Shown: positions 26,866 through 35,063 of the stretch, piece after piece
How positions within the stretch are numbered: the stretch's first letter is position 1
Layout: each line of letters starts with the position of its first letter
Assembly: GCA_046565505.1 (NCBI GenBank)
Contig: JBKHYJ010000050.1
Coordinates: 37,485-101,484, forward strand
Origin: JBKHYJ01 sp046565505
GTDB taxonomy: Bacteria > Acidobacteriota > Blastocatellia > UBA7656
DNA length: 64,000 bases
Direction: 5' to 3'
The notes under the pieces: generated by a model
Told to the model about the DNA's origin: nothing
The model's input: the letters and a program-made list of their open reading frames with translations, nothing else
Database searches by the model: none
Program-made: the position numbers and the translations under genes

Positions 26866-28296
26866 CTATTCAGCACGGAACGAAACTGATGGCGGTACGA
26901 TCCGTACTGTAGAAAGATTGCTTCTTTGAATAAAGAGGGCTTCACTAGCTTGCTTTTCAGCACTTGCTAGGAGTGAAGGGGTTTCGAAGAGCCTTTTGGC
27001 TATTTCTTTGACTACCTCAACATGGACGGCATTGCCCAAAGCCTTAAATGCTGCTGTGCGTGATTCAGGAAGAATATGATCATCGCTAAAGCCTTGTAAC
27101 CGTAATGCTTCTATGCGGGTTATAAAACGGCGTTCTGGTCCTAGTATCGGAATCTGCGTATTCGTCATAGAAACGAGTGTAGGAATTGTCGAGTACCGTT
27201 TTACACGTAACCCAGAAGGCCGGAACTGGAGGACATGATCCCACAAATCCCTTTTCTCACCATTACAATTCCATTCAAATTTTCTGAGTGATAAAGGAAA
27301 GGTGCGAAGTTTCGTAATCCATTTCTTGGTAAAGAAGCGGCGGTGTTTAGTGAGCCATTCGCGGTTCTGCCTTATGAATTGGATTTTCCACTTTGGGAAC
27401 TTCTCTTCCTTCGACTGAGCATAGCTTGGAAGCAGTTTGAACAATTGTTCGTGTATGAGATCATGAACATAGTCAGGATGTGCATTTAAGGCCAATTTTA
27501 AGGCTCCTGTGGTCATCAGGTAGGGTGTGTGTTCTTCAAATCTGTATCTAGCATCTAACTCATCACACCATATAGGAAAAGAGGGAAGCTCAACTTCATG
27601 AGATATGCGCTTTAGCAACAGATTCCAATGTTCAATGCATTCCAGTTGCTGTTGAGAGAGTTTTGATTCCTCTCGGTGCATCTTTTTTAATTCGCGCGAG
27701 CGCTGGACAATGGTGGCGAGAGTTGTTTCGCGATAGCGATCAATATCGGGAAAAAGATTTTCAGGAAGTGGTTTGCCACTTCGGGCGACTATATAAAACC
27801 TCTCCCTTGTGTGCGGATAGCCTAGATGATGCGGTGAAAGCAATCCGTTCCCACCACTGTTAACGTGCTCAGTACCTTTAACACAGTAGTCCAAATTTTC
27901 GAGTGCTTGTTTAACTACTTTCCAGGTACGTCCATTGTCATGCCTTTGAAAGTTACCTACGTTTTCAAGGATTATATACTCAGGCTTGTGCTTTTTCAGA
28001 ATCTTTATGATTTCATGAAAAAGCGTCCCATGTATCTGGTCATCCATACCTTTTTGAGAGCCACTTTTTGAGAAGGGCTGACAGGGAAAACCCGCACATA
28101 GGATATCGTGTGCAGGCACTTCATTTCTGTGCTTACGGATATCACCCACACTCTTGCTCGCCGTGGCAGGAAAGTTCTGACAGTAGAGTTCTCGAAGCTC
28201 ATCTTGAATTTCTGAAGCGAATACACATTCGTGGCCGAGTTGGCTTAAAGCAACATGAAAGCCGCCGAGTCCGGCAAAAAGATCAACAAATCTCAT
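26866..28296 (-). CDS. DNA cytosine-5 methyltransferase
   Basis: The 476-residue protein has m5C motifs in order: I DLFAGLGGFHVAL, IV AGFPCQPFSKSGSQKG (catalytic PCQ), VI ILENVGNF, VIII ERFYIVA, and X ALGNAVHVEVV. A long target-recognition region lies between VIII and X. I place the start at ATG 28296, with AAGGAGGAG upstream; a longer frame begins 69 nt earlier. It modifies cytosine in one DNA sequence. The Vsr gene lies 22 nt upstream and the nuclease-helicase follows. Confidence 0.88.
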   Translation of the reverse strand: MRFVDLFAGLGGFHVALSQLGHECVFASEIQDELRELYCQNFPATASKSVGDIRKHRNEVPAHDILCAGFPCQPFSKSGSQKGMDDQIHGTLFHEIIKILKKHKPEYIILENVGNFQRHDNGRTWKVVKQALENLDYCVKGTEHVNSGGNGLLSPHHLGYPHTRERFYIVARSGKPLPENLFPDIDRYRETTLATIVQRSRELKKMHREESKLSQQQLECIEHWNLLLKRISHEVELPSFPIWCDELDARYRFEEHTPYLMTTGALKLALNAHPDYVHDLIHEQLFKLLPSYAQSKEEKFPKWKIQFIRQNREWLTKHRRFFTKKWITKLRTFPLSLRKFEWNCNGEKRDLWDHVLQFRPSGLRVKRYSTIPTLVSMTNTQIPILGPERRFITRIEALRLQGFSDDHILPESRTAAFKALGNAVHVEVVKEIAKRLFETPSLLASAEKQASEALFIQRSNLSTVRIVPPSVSFRAE

Positions 28297-28318
28297 ACTC
28301 CTCCTTAGGCTTTCCGTT

Positions 28319-28792
28319 TCAACTTGTAAGTGCCTTGTTTTTATGTCGGCGAGCGTCAACCGCACTCTTTATTAAAGCAGCCGCAGCCTCTGGGTCTCGG
28401 AGAATATCGGTTTCCCAGAGACGAATAACATGCCAGCCAGCTTCTTGCAACCTGGATGTATTTCGTATGTCGCGCTCAATGTTACTTGCTATCTTGGCAG
28501 ACCAATATGTTGCGTTTGTACCTTGCTCAAGCTTAGACTTGAGCGTCTGCCATTTGCGACCGTGCCAAAAGTCACCATCGCAAAATACAACTACCCGCAC
28601 GCCTGAAAAGACAATGTCTGGTTTTCCTGGTAAAGTCTCTACATTCTTTCTAAATCGAAGGCCAAGCCGCCATAGTTCGCGCCGCAGTAATACTTCATGT
28701 TTAGTATCGCGCCGCCGATTACTACGCTTGACCTGGGAACTCGCAGCCGATGCAGGCTTAAATCCAGTGAAGGAGGGGACCTTCCTTGCCAT
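28319..28792 (-). CDS. vsr: Vsr-type very short patch repair endonuclease
   Basis: The 157-residue protein has RRDTKHEVLLRRELWRLGL, LPGKPDIVFSGVRV and FCDGDFWHGRKW, the Vsr motifs with catalytic Asp and Trp/His. Vsr nicks T:G mismatches made by deamination of 5-methylcytosine. It is first in the operon with the cytosine methyltransferase, as usual for such pairs. ATG 28792 is preferred; a TTG 33 nt upstream is in frame. Confidence 0.85.
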   Translation of the reverse strand: MARKVPSFTGFKPASAASSQVKRSNRRRDTKHEVLLRRELWRLGLRFRKNVETLPGKPDIVFSGVRVVVFCDGDFWHGRKWQTLKSKLEQGTNATYWSAKIASNIERDIRNTSRLQEAGWHVIRLWETDILRDPEAAAALIKSAVDARRHKNKALTS

Positions 28793-28825
28793 TCCTAACC
28801 CTGTGTGAGTCTCATCACGGGGCAA

Positions 28826-29133
28826 AGTGTATAATGATTATTGGAAGTTGCCAAGATATTTCAGCAAGTTTAGATGTCCTTCTTAAACAACCCTGTCCCA
28901 ATTCTGATTTAAGGACGGGGGAGAACTAGTAGTTGTGCATTTGTTGGATAAGTTAACGGGCAATCATGTACGGACTGAAAACGGACTCAGTAATAGATGA
29001 GTCGAATCTCCCGGTGGCCTTAGACTGTGCTTTTGAGGGGCGTCTCACCATGAAGCGCGCATGATAGACTTATAGAAAGAGCAGCAAAGCAAATTTTTCA
29101 CGTTTTTCCCGCAGTCGCGCCCTTGCTGAATTC
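28826..29133. other. Intergenic region, nothing recognised
   Basis: About 300 nt between the Vsr promoter side and a small hypothetical gene. It contains the probable promoter of the Vsr operon. I see no RNA or repeat. Confidence 0.35.
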
Positions 29134-29412
29134 TTAATTTTCGAGACGCCTGCGCATTCTCTCCTGACCAATGATCATCAATGAAATGGCGCAGAATGTA
29201 TAAGCGTCCTTGTAGATTATCACTTCATAGCCGTCCGCATATACCTTCAGCGCCAGCCGGTAGGCTTCCGCCCCCTGGAACAGCAACTCTATGAAGTGGT
29301 CAAGATTGGCTTGCTCTACCTGCAAGCCGCAGCCTTCTCTGAGTGTCTTTAGGTTGCTCTGACATCCAAAGTCCCCTTCACAACAATCATTCAGCCGCCT
29401 AACACTTCGCAT
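29134..29412 (-). CDS. Hypothetical protein, 92 aa
   Basis: I do not recognise this small protein. It has three Cys in the first 28 residues (CCEGDFGC) and a helical middle (FIELLFQGAEAYRLALKVY). It has no clear ribosome site, so the start is uncertain. It lies upstream of nothing obvious, between the defence genes and the small-ORF module. Confidence 0.4.
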   Translation of the reverse strand: MRSVRRLNDCCEGDFGCQSNLKTLREGCGLQVEQANLDHFIELLFQGAEAYRLALKVYADGYEVIIYKDAYTFCAISLMIIGQERMRRRLEN

Positions 29413-29487
29413 TAGTGTGCGCTCACAGCGTATATTACAACTGCTTTTTGATTAGAAGCATAGGGCCGCTCGCATCGGCCCCTTTAA

Positions 29488-29871
29488 TCACTTCCTTTTT
29501 GCGGCTGCAATCAGGCTCTCAAGCTTGCGCTCTGGCGTTACCAGCAGAACAATGACTGCCAACTCCACTCGCTTGAAGAAAGCGGCTATACGCTTGCTAC
29601 TATTCACGCGCTCGCGCTTGAGAGTGGAGTATGTAGCTGAAGTCTCACCGCTAACCCATTCGAGTTCTGACAGCAAGTAATCGCCCTTTCGCCTATCACA
29701 CGCAGAGCATGAGGCAGCCAGGTTGAAAGTCGCGTTCGTTCCCCCTCTCGATGTAGGGATGATGTGATCTATCACAAGCTTTGACGAGTCGAACACTTTT
29801 CCGCACAGGTAGCAGGTTGACTTGTCTCGCTCAATTATCTCATCTCGCCTCAACTGGCCGGGGCCGCTCAT
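29488..29871 (-). CDS. HNH endonuclease
   Basis: The 127-residue protein has the HNH motif set: CYLCGKVF, VIDHIIPTSRGGTNATFNL and CSACDRRKGD, with two zinc CxxC pairs. HNH nucleases cut DNA; on mobile elements they often serve in homing, packaging or defence. Its start codon overlaps the stop of a 38-residue frame (ATGA), so it is translated with the genes upstream. Confidence 0.8.
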   Translation of the reverse strand: MSGPGQLRRDEIIERDKSTCYLCGKVFDSSKLVIDHIIPTSRGGTNATFNLAASCSACDRRKGDYLLSELEWVSGETSATYSTLKRERVNSSKRIAAFFKRVELAVIVLLVTPERKLESLIAAAKRK

Positions 29872-29984
29872 CGAAAAGCCTCAGTCAGAGACTCCCCGGT
29901 GAGCTTCAGAATCAAACGTTGCCGCAATGGAAACGCTAAAAGGTTGCTAGGTGAAGCGCCAGTGCGGAGGGTCTTAGCTTTCAT
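29868..29984 (-). CDS. Very small ORF coupled to HNH gene, 38 aa
   Basis: Starting at ATG 29984 with AAGGGGG upstream, the frame encodes MKAKTLRTGASPSNLLAF and more, ending in TGA that overlaps the HNH ATG. It begins inside the end of the preceding gene. The tight ATGA packing supports real translation; function unknown. Confidence 0.4.
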   Translation of the reverse strand: MKAKTLRTGASPSNLLAFPLRQRLILKLTGESLTEAFR

Positions 29985-30375
29985 TTGCGCCCCCTTCCGC
30001 TTGGCTGCGCTGTGCGCGCACCATTTCTCTGTAGGATACGACAGCATAGCAACCCGCACGGCTGAACCGAAAAGCGGCGTAGAGCAGGTCATCAACTTCC
30101 CTATACGCGATGTAAGTTTCTCCTCGTTCAATCGCGCTGATGATTGCTTCTGTTAGCTGCCTGTAGGCTCTCCGCTTCGATTCTTTAGCTATCTTACGAA
30201 CCGCTTCAATGTCGCCTGCGTGTGCAGCGGTGGATAAAGCGTCGAGCCTGCCTGCAAGGGTGTCTAACTCATTAAGGCCACATTTGCCGATAAGATTGTC
30301 TCGAACGTCTTGAGGTATGAGCGGACGCAATTCGACTTGCCCCGCTTGATTATTTCGGGTCTTTTGTGCTGGCAT
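29974..30375 (-). CDS. Hypothetical protein, 133 aa
   Basis: I do not recognise it. The Arg/Lys/Glu-rich helical sequence (IRKIAKESKRRAYRQL-like middle, IISAIERGETYIAYREVDDL) looks soluble. The start ATG 30375 has AAAGG upstream; a longer in-frame start exists 72 nt earlier. It heads a three-gene overlap that ends with the HNH gene. Possibly a replication or regulatory helper of the element. Confidence 0.5.
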   Translation of the reverse strand: MPAQKTRNNQAGQVELRPLIPQDVRDNLIGKCGLNELDTLAGRLDALSTAAHAGDIEAVRKIAKESKRRAYRQLTEAIISAIERGETYIAYREVDDLLYAAFRFSRAGCYAVVSYREMVRAQRSQAEGGANES

Positions 30376-30527
30376 GATGATACCTTTCAGACATGCAGCG
30401 ATGCATGCCGGAAGATGGGCAGGGTGATACTTTGTAAGGGTGTCCACCCTGCCCTAGCCATATATGGACTTCTAGATATTTCTTCATTTCTGAAGATTTA
30501 CCCGAAAGTCAGCTTTGTGAATGGCTT

Positions 30528-31652
30528 CTACTTCCCGAAAGGTGATGGCGGGGCGTGCGGTGTGAATGAGTATCTGAGGCGTGATTGAATTGTAATGATC
30601 GTATCTAGCGAACGGCGGAATTGATGACACAGCGGATCATTGTTACCGCGTAATAGTGACGGCTCGCCATGAATATTCCTAGTAGCGCGGGCCTGCTTTT
30701 CCTCCCTCTTCTCTTCAGCATGGACCTGTGGCACTGCAATGATGATCGGTTGCGCCTCCTGCTCTGCTAGGTCCGCTGCAACATCATTTCTGGTTTCCAC
30801 CCATTCGTGATAGGTGGCCGCGAGCGGGGAGGCACAGGCTAAGGCTGAGAGCTTAGCGGCTTCCCGTAGCCTACCTACGGCATGAAGGTTTACAGCGTAG
30901 TTGTTGAGGCAATCGAAATAGAGGCGCGGATTGATTCGAGCGAAGGCGCGCACAATCGGCGCGATTTGCTCAAGCAATGCTATAGCGGCATGGTAGTCAC
31001 CCGCTAAGTTATAATTAAACGCGACCGCCCTATTAGTTTCTATGCGGGTCCAGTAGTCGGCTTCTGCAGTCTTGAGGGTTTGAGAGTAGAAGGCTAATTC
31101 CGTTGCAATCTTGCCTTGATAGCCGCTTACTGCACCGAGAGCTAAAAGAGCTTTTGCTTTGAATTGAGCCGGGGCGTAATCAGCAGCGAACTCGAAAAGC
31201 CTCTCCGCTTGCTCAAGATTCCCTTTGCCTAGATTCTGTTGTGCTAATCCCAGATAGTAAGCCGCAATCGGTTTATAATTCGTGTGGTCGGCGAGTGCCT
31301 GGCTAATGAGTGCAAGTGTGTCTAGCTGTCTTGTGTCGTATGCGCCTTGCGCGGCTCGAATCAGGCGCTTTGCTGATACATCGTTCTGGAGGTTTGAACC
31401 GATGAAGAGAGTAACATTGTTTTGTGCAAGCGTGATTCTTTGCTTATGCCTGTCATTAATTGCATTGGCTGGGCAGACCCGGCCAAGCGGCGCATACTGC
31501 GAGCCGGTCGATAACGTGACTTGCTTTGAAGGCGATGGCGGCGCGACCGGCGCAACGGCAGGGCCAGCGGGCGAGACTGAACAGACCCCTACCGCATCGC
31601 CAACCGGCGATGAGTTGAACGGTCTATTTGTTTTCGCGCTGGCTATCTTCAT
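30528..31652 (-). CDS. TPR-like protein
   Basis: The 374-residue frame has helix-turn-helix repeats from about residue 95 to 290: AAYYLGLAQQNLGKGNLEQA, ALLALGAVSGYQGKIATELA, AVAFNYNLAGDYHAAIALLE and CLNNYAVNLHAVGRLREAAK. These fit tetratricopeptide repeats for protein binding. The N-terminal 90 residues are low complexity and antisense to the small exported-protein gene at 31402, so the real start may lie downstream of where the ATG at 31652 suggests; no better start codon is in frame. The C-terminal tail is disordered. Function unknown. Confidence 0.5.
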   Translation of the reverse strand: MKIASAKTNRPFNSSPVGDAVGVCSVSPAGPAVAPVAPPSPSKQVTLSTGSQYAPLGRVCPANAINDRHKQRITLAQNNVTLFIGSNLQNDVSAKRLIRAAQGAYDTRQLDTLALISQALADHTNYKPIAAYYLGLAQQNLGKGNLEQAERLFEFAADYAPAQFKAKALLALGAVSGYQGKIATELAFYSQTLKTAEADYWTRIETNRAVAFNYNLAGDYHAAIALLEQIAPIVRAFARINPRLYFDCLNNYAVNLHAVGRLREAAKLSALACASPLAATYHEWVETRNDVAADLAEQEAQPIIIAVPQVHAEEKREEKQARATRNIHGEPSLLRGNNDPLCHQFRRSLDTIITIQSRLRYSFTPHAPPSPFGK

Positions 31653-31674
31653 GCTCTACAGGCTCAAGGTGTGA
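31402..31674 (+). CDS. Small exported protein with C-terminal TM segment
   Basis: The 90-residue protein has a signal peptide (MKRVTLFCASVILCLCLSLI, then ALAG), two Cys in GAYCEPVDNVTCFEG, a Gly/Ala/Thr-rich middle and a C-terminal hydrophobic segment (LNGLFVFALAIFMLYRLKV). ATG 31402 has GGAGG 9 nt upstream. It lies entirely antisense to the head of the TPR frame, so both cannot be equally well supported. The combination of signal, ribosome site and TM favours this one as real. Confidence 0.55.
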   Translation: MKRVTLFCASVILCLCLSLIALAGQTRPSGAYCEPVDNVTCFEGDGGATGATAGPAGETEQTPTASPTGDELNGLFVFALAIFMLYRLKV

Positions 31675-31985
31675 ACCCTTGATAGAAGCGCAAGCCGCTG
31701 TTGCTTTCGACACGCCCAGCGGCATGCGCCCTCGCGCGAGTCTAAGCCTCTCGGCCCAGCTCCGCACGCTCATTAATTCCCTGCTGTGATCGGATCAAGT
31801 GCTTGACCGCTTTCGTGCTCACGTCCTCTTGTCCGCAAATGAATCCGCGCCTGTGTTAGTGGCTCGCGCGGCCTGTCGCGTATACTGCCTTGCTTACCCT
31901 CCGCTAGTCAAACAATTCGGAAGCTATACCACATTCGGAGCAACTGACGTTCAACTATTTTGCCGCCTTTGGCATCCTGTATGGT
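31675..31985. other. Intergenic region, nothing recognised
   Basis: About 310 nt without a supported gene. Frames here lack ribosome sites. I see no hairpin or repeat. Confidence 0.35.
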
Positions 31986-32177
31986 CTATTTAAAACCGTG
32001 CCCCTCTTTTGCGCTGGATATTTTCGTGCTTCTGCTGTTGCCGTCCGTCTTACCCCACTTATGTTGTGTGCAGAGCGGGCCGCGGGAGCTTCCGTAGAAC
32101 GCCCGCCCGCCACAGACTGCGCAATTCAATTTCATCTGTTGGGTCATTCGCGCGGCACTGCTTCGCTTGCTTCTCAT
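31986..32177 (-). CDS. Small zinc-finger-like protein, 63 aa
   Basis: Starting at ATG 32177 with GGAG upstream, the protein reads NCAVCGGRAFYGSSRGPLC and QHKWG, so it has a CxxC plus C/H zinc-like set with basic ends. I do not know its function. It belongs to the run of small minus-strand genes that ends at 33614. Confidence 0.45.
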   Translation of the reverse strand: MRSKRSSAARMTQQMKLNCAVCGGRAFYGSSRGPLCTQHKWGKTDGNSRSTKISSAKEGHGFK

Positions 32178-32235
32178 TGCTTTTACTCCGGCCCGAAGTG
32201 AGGGCAAGGACGATCCCCCGCCCTCATCCGGCACA

Positions 32236-32610
32236 TCACTGTGTTAGTCGAGCGATTGCCAGATCGCGTTCAAGCTGGATAGTCCGCTTGATCCCTTCAG
32301 GCACTACACTGTTAAAGCTTGCCGCTATCTGCTCGGCCTCGCCTTCGCTAGTGGCTAGCTGTATGCGCCAGATCGTGAGCACTGCGCCGACGAAGCAAGC
32401 CCATGTGTGTTTGCAGATCATGCGGCGGCTCATCGAATCCGGGCAGGTGCAGCCGGTGGTTGACTCCACAATGTAATGCGCGTCCCCTCGCTCGCTCCTG
32501 ACAACATATGTGCCGTTCCCGATGTGCCGAACAAGGTTTGACTCATAGACTCGCATCCCGCGCTCTATGCGGTCTGCCGTAACACCTGATGTTAAAGCTA
32601 TGCTGTTCAT
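32236..32610 (-). CDS. SWIM zinc-finger protein
   Basis: The 124-residue protein has a SWIM motif, TGCTCPDSMSRRMICKHTWA (CxC...CxH), preceded by a beta hairpin region YVVRSERGDAHYIVES. SWIM domains bind zinc and often DNA or partner proteins. AAGGAA lies 7 nt before ATG 32610. It is one of several tiny genes transcribed together on the minus strand. Confidence 0.7.
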   Translation of the reverse strand: MNSIALTSGVTADRIERGMRVYESNLVRHIGNGTYVVRSERGDAHYIVESTTGCTCPDSMSRRMICKHTWACFVGAVLTIWRIQLATSEGEAEQIAASFNSVVPEGIKRTIQLERDLAIARLTQ

Positions 32611-32659
32611 ATCGGTTTCCTTCTGTGAGTTGGTATAGCAGCCGCGCCCCTGCTCTGTT

Positions 32660-33046
32660 CTAGTATTTCTCTCCCAGCTTGCGGTGATAAGTCACCCATT
32701 CACCCGGCCCATACCCTTCATGACAGTAGCGGTGCTCGCTTGTCACTTCGCGGCACTCATCCCTAAAGCAATCAACCGCCCTGCCGCACGTTATACATTC
32801 GTGTGAGTGCGGCCCGCTGACCGGCACTCGCGCCGCTTTCTCCGCTTCTGCTCTGTGGTTGAGTATGCCGTTAAGCTCCCACACTAATGTTTGAGCCTCT
32901 TCTAGGGTTAAAGTATCCAGCGTTTTGTTGAATCGCTCTTGCGCTAATGCGCTCGCATCGCATTCTGCGTACTCGGCATTGACTCTAAGCTGAGCGAGCC
33001 AGCTCGTCCCCTTTGCTAATTGCTGCTGTTGTTTTGTTGCGGTCAT
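32660..33046 (-). CDS. Hypothetical protein with Cys/His cluster, 128 aa
   Basis: The N-terminal half is helical and Gln/Ala-rich; the C-terminal half has CITCGRAVDCF, then CREVTSEHRYCHEG, a possible zinc site. GAGGAG precedes ATG 33046. The gene follows the HNH gene in the same direction. I do not recognise the family. Confidence 0.55.
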   Translation of the reverse strand: MTATKQQQQLAKGTSWLAQLRVNAEYAECDASALAQERFNKTLDTLTLEEAQTLVWELNGILNHRAEAEKAARVPVSGPHSHECITCGRAVDCFRDECREVTSEHRYCHEGYGPGEWVTYHRKLGEKY

Positions 33047-33096
33047 AATCTCCTCATCAGGCGAAGCGGGCCGCGATTGTGCGGCCCTCGCTTCTG

Positions 33097-33363
33097 TCAG
33101 TGCGCGTAGTGCATCAAGTAGTAGGCGCGGTCGAATTCATACGCTGGATGTGTGCGAACATTCAAAAGGTTGAATGACCAGGCGCGGGTTATCGCGCTCA
33201 TCTTCCCCCAAGCTATGAAGTCGCCTTTATTGCTATGGTGATTTCTGTGGCAATGCTTATGAGTAGGAGCGACATCGACGCCGCCCCTGCTCTTGTAGAT
33301 CGGGTGATGGTATTCAACCTCATCCTGCGCGGTGATCGGCTGATGGCAGAGATAGCAAATCAT
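33097..33363 (-). CDS. HNH-like endonuclease, small
   Basis: The 88-residue protein has CYLCHQPITAQDEVEYHHPI, SRGGVDVAPTHKHCHRNHHS: zinc CxxC, the HH of the HNH core and the Asn/His helix. It is shorter than the HNH at 29488 and may be a stand-alone nicking or packaging protein. Its ATG overlaps the stop of the acidic 84-aa gene upstream. Confidence 0.7.
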   Translation of the reverse strand: MICYLCHQPITAQDEVEYHHPIYKSRGGVDVAPTHKHCHRNHHSNKGDFIAWGKMSAITRAWSFNLLNVRTHPAYEFDRAYYLMHYAH

Positions 33364-33614
33364 ATCTCTATCCCCTGATAGCGCCCGTTAGACTTCGGCT
33401 CCGGCTTGTGGTAGACCTTGCCGTCTGCCGTCGCTATGAAGTTTTCAGACTCATTGACCACAGCCGATTCGAGCGATGCGGACCATTCGGCGTAGCCTTC
33501 AAACTCTGCCGCATCTTCGGCCATCAGGGTCATAACTTCGTCGTATTCGCTCTCGCTTACTGAGTAGGTCTCTTCGGAGTAGACATTGGAATCGAAATTG
33601 TTGTAGTCTGTCAT
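33360..33614 (-). CDS. Acidic small protein, 84 aa
   Basis: The protein is strongly acidic (many Glu/Asp/Ser), such as YSVSESEYDEVMTLMAEDAA. No family is recognised. AAAGGA precedes ATG 33614. It is the first gene of the minus-strand run and faces the XRE regulator gene across an AT-rich region with inverted repeats. Confidence 0.55.
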   Translation of the reverse strand: MTDYNNFDSNVYSEETYSVSESEYDEVMTLMAEDAAEFEGYAEWSASLESAVVNESENFIATADGKVYHKPEPKSNGRYQGIEI

Positions 33615-33851
33615 TGAATGATCCTTTCGAGCCGTTAGAGCGGCTTGGAAATTAAAGGGCCGAACGCTGGTAACGCTCGGCCCTTTGCCTTTTGCTTAAC
33701 TTCGTTATGGTTGCTTGTTGTCAGCAGGTGAGTGTCTTACTCACCCTAGCCTTGCGCTCGTCATCTACTCAGCACGGCAACAAATCAAATCCAGACCCTT
33801 TCGACTTCGCGCTTAATTGTCAATCAACTTGGTATGAGAGAAGTATACCAG

Positions 33852-33887
33852 AATACTTGTATATATCAAGAATAAAATACAAGTATT
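33852..33887. promoter_or_regulatory. Inverted repeat, candidate operator in the divergent region
   Basis: AATACTTGTAT at 33852-33862 and ATACAAGTATT at 33877-33887 form an 11-bp inverted repeat with 14 nt between. A half site, ACAAGTAT, recurs just before ATG 33950. The region is AT-rich and sits between the minus-strand operon and the XRE-family gene, so it is probably the repressor site. Confidence 0.5.
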
Positions 33888-33949
33888 TTTGTAGTAATGT
33901 GAAATATTTTGGTTTATAATGAGGCTAATTAGTAAAGGAGTCTACAAGT

Positions 33950-34315
33950 ATGATTGGTGTAGCAGCAATAGATACTAGCTCAAATGGCGCAGATTATTTG
34001 TCCAATTCAGACGGGTATGTTACGGTTGCGCTCGATATGGCTAAAGTGAACGTGTCGCTGCGCATCCGTGAGCTTGCTGAGCCTGTGGGCATCAATAATC
34101 CTTACGAGTTGGCTAAGAGGACGGGCATGCCTTATGAGTCTTGTCGCTTGATATGGAGTGAAAAGACTCGCCGTATTGATCTTGGCACTATCGAGAAGCT
34201 GTGCGAAGTATTTGGCGTGATTCCAGGGCAACTTTTTAAGTATGAGTCTGAGTCTGACGCATCAAGCGAATCAACTGAAAAGGCAAAAAAGAGTGGCAGC
34301 AGGCGGAAGGAATAG
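33950..34315 (+). CDS. XRE-family (Cro/CI-type) repressor
   Basis: The 121-residue protein carries an HTH: NPYELAKRTGMPYESCRLIW, then IDLGTIEKLCEVFGVIPGQL, the usual five-helix Cro/CI pattern. AAAGGAG lies upstream of ATG 33950. It ends in a Ser/Glu/Lys-rich tail. Because the promoter region has an inverted repeat, it probably regulates itself and the divergent small-gene operon. Confidence 0.75.
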   Translation: MIGVAAIDTSSNGADYLSNSDGYVTVALDMAKVNVSLRIRELAEPVGINNPYELAKRTGMPYESCRLIWSEKTRRIDLGTIEKLCEVFGVIPGQLFKYESESDASSESTEKAKKSGSRRKE

Positions 34316-34322
34316 GAGTGTT

Positions 34323-34532
34323 GTGATAACTGGACTGCCAGAGTATCGCCCGCCTATTGAACAGAGCTTGCGCTGTGTGTGCGGCCAAAGATTCGTTGTG
34401 TATCTTGGCGCACCATTCCCTTTTAATGAACAAGCATTTGAAGCAGCGCGTGAGCGTGCACAGCAGATGGGCGCTCGATTCATAGACGCACGCTCAACGC
34501 CTGGCTTATCTGCTCTTGTGGCGAGGTCTTGA
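34323..34532 (+). CDS. Small CxCG-containing protein, 69 aa
   Basis: From GTG 34323, with AGGAG 4 nt upstream, the frame gives CVCGQRFVVYLGAPFPFNEQ and AARERAQQMGARFIDA. A CxC pair near the start hints at metal binding. It lies directly after the XRE gene (8-nt gap). The last codons are within a segment duplicated at 37462. Confidence 0.5.
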   Translation: MITGLPEYRPPIEQSLRCVCGQRFVVYLGAPFPFNEQAFEAARERAQQMGARFIDARSTPGLSALVARS

Positions 34533-34563
34533 TGTTTGTTGAGGATGCGGCGGCTGTGATGTA
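34496..34563 (+). repeat. Imperfect direct repeat, copy 1
   Basis: The segment (CTCAACGCCTGGCTTATCTG onwards to GGCGGCTGTGATGTAG) is repeated at about 37462-37532 with several changes. Copy 1 overlaps the end of the small CxCG gene. The pair flanks the HEPN remnant, PAS-NDT and pyrE genes. Confidence 0.65.
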
Positions 34564-34647
34564 GAGTTCGCGATAAGGTTAGGAATGATGACACAGGTGG
34601 ACAACCATATTACTTTCCTGCCGCTTTAGTCGTGTAATGTTGAGGAG

Positions 34648-34977
34648 TCACCATAGTAGTTCTGAGGCCAAAGGGCCTTCACCCTGTAAGACATCTCCAA
34701 CTTTTAAATCCGAAGGATGTCCTCTTCCGGCTTTCCGAAGCATAAGCTCAAATAACATCCTTCTGTATTCGAGTGCATCTTCAATGCACCATTGAGGGTT
34801 CTTTACAAGATCATGGATTATACGCAGAAGCGTCAATGAAAAGTAATACTCAAGGTTCTCTATGAGGTGGTGAAGATATGATACTGGCTCTCCGGCATGG
34901 AAAAGTAGATTTCTAGTTCTGTATATGCGACGTACTTGAAATTCCGCTCTCTTTTTCGATTCTTCTAGTTGCTTCAC
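34648..34977 (-). pseudogene. HEPN-like protein remnant
   Basis: The 109-residue frame has VRRIYRTRNLLFHAGEPVSY, in which RNLLFH fits the Rx4-6H catalytic motif of HEPN RNases, followed by a helical ENLEYYFSLTLLRIIHDL segment as in Apea-like HEPN proteins. The start is GTG 34977. Upstream frames continue with related-looking sequence (LLEDVVL, then QEAKKRLELVKQ) but in different frames, so the head is probably frameshifted or lost. Confidence 0.45.
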
Positions 34978-35063
34978 CAGTTCAAGGCGCTTCTTTGCTT
35001 CCTGGATAAGACTACATCTTCAAGTAAGGTCCTCCCTTTCAGATTATGTCTTCCACGGTTGAA

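Noticed and set aside
29868..30131. 87-residue frame including the 38-aa ORF
   Set aside because: Its front half overlaps a better-supported gene; only the part from ATG 29984 has a ribosome site and coupling.
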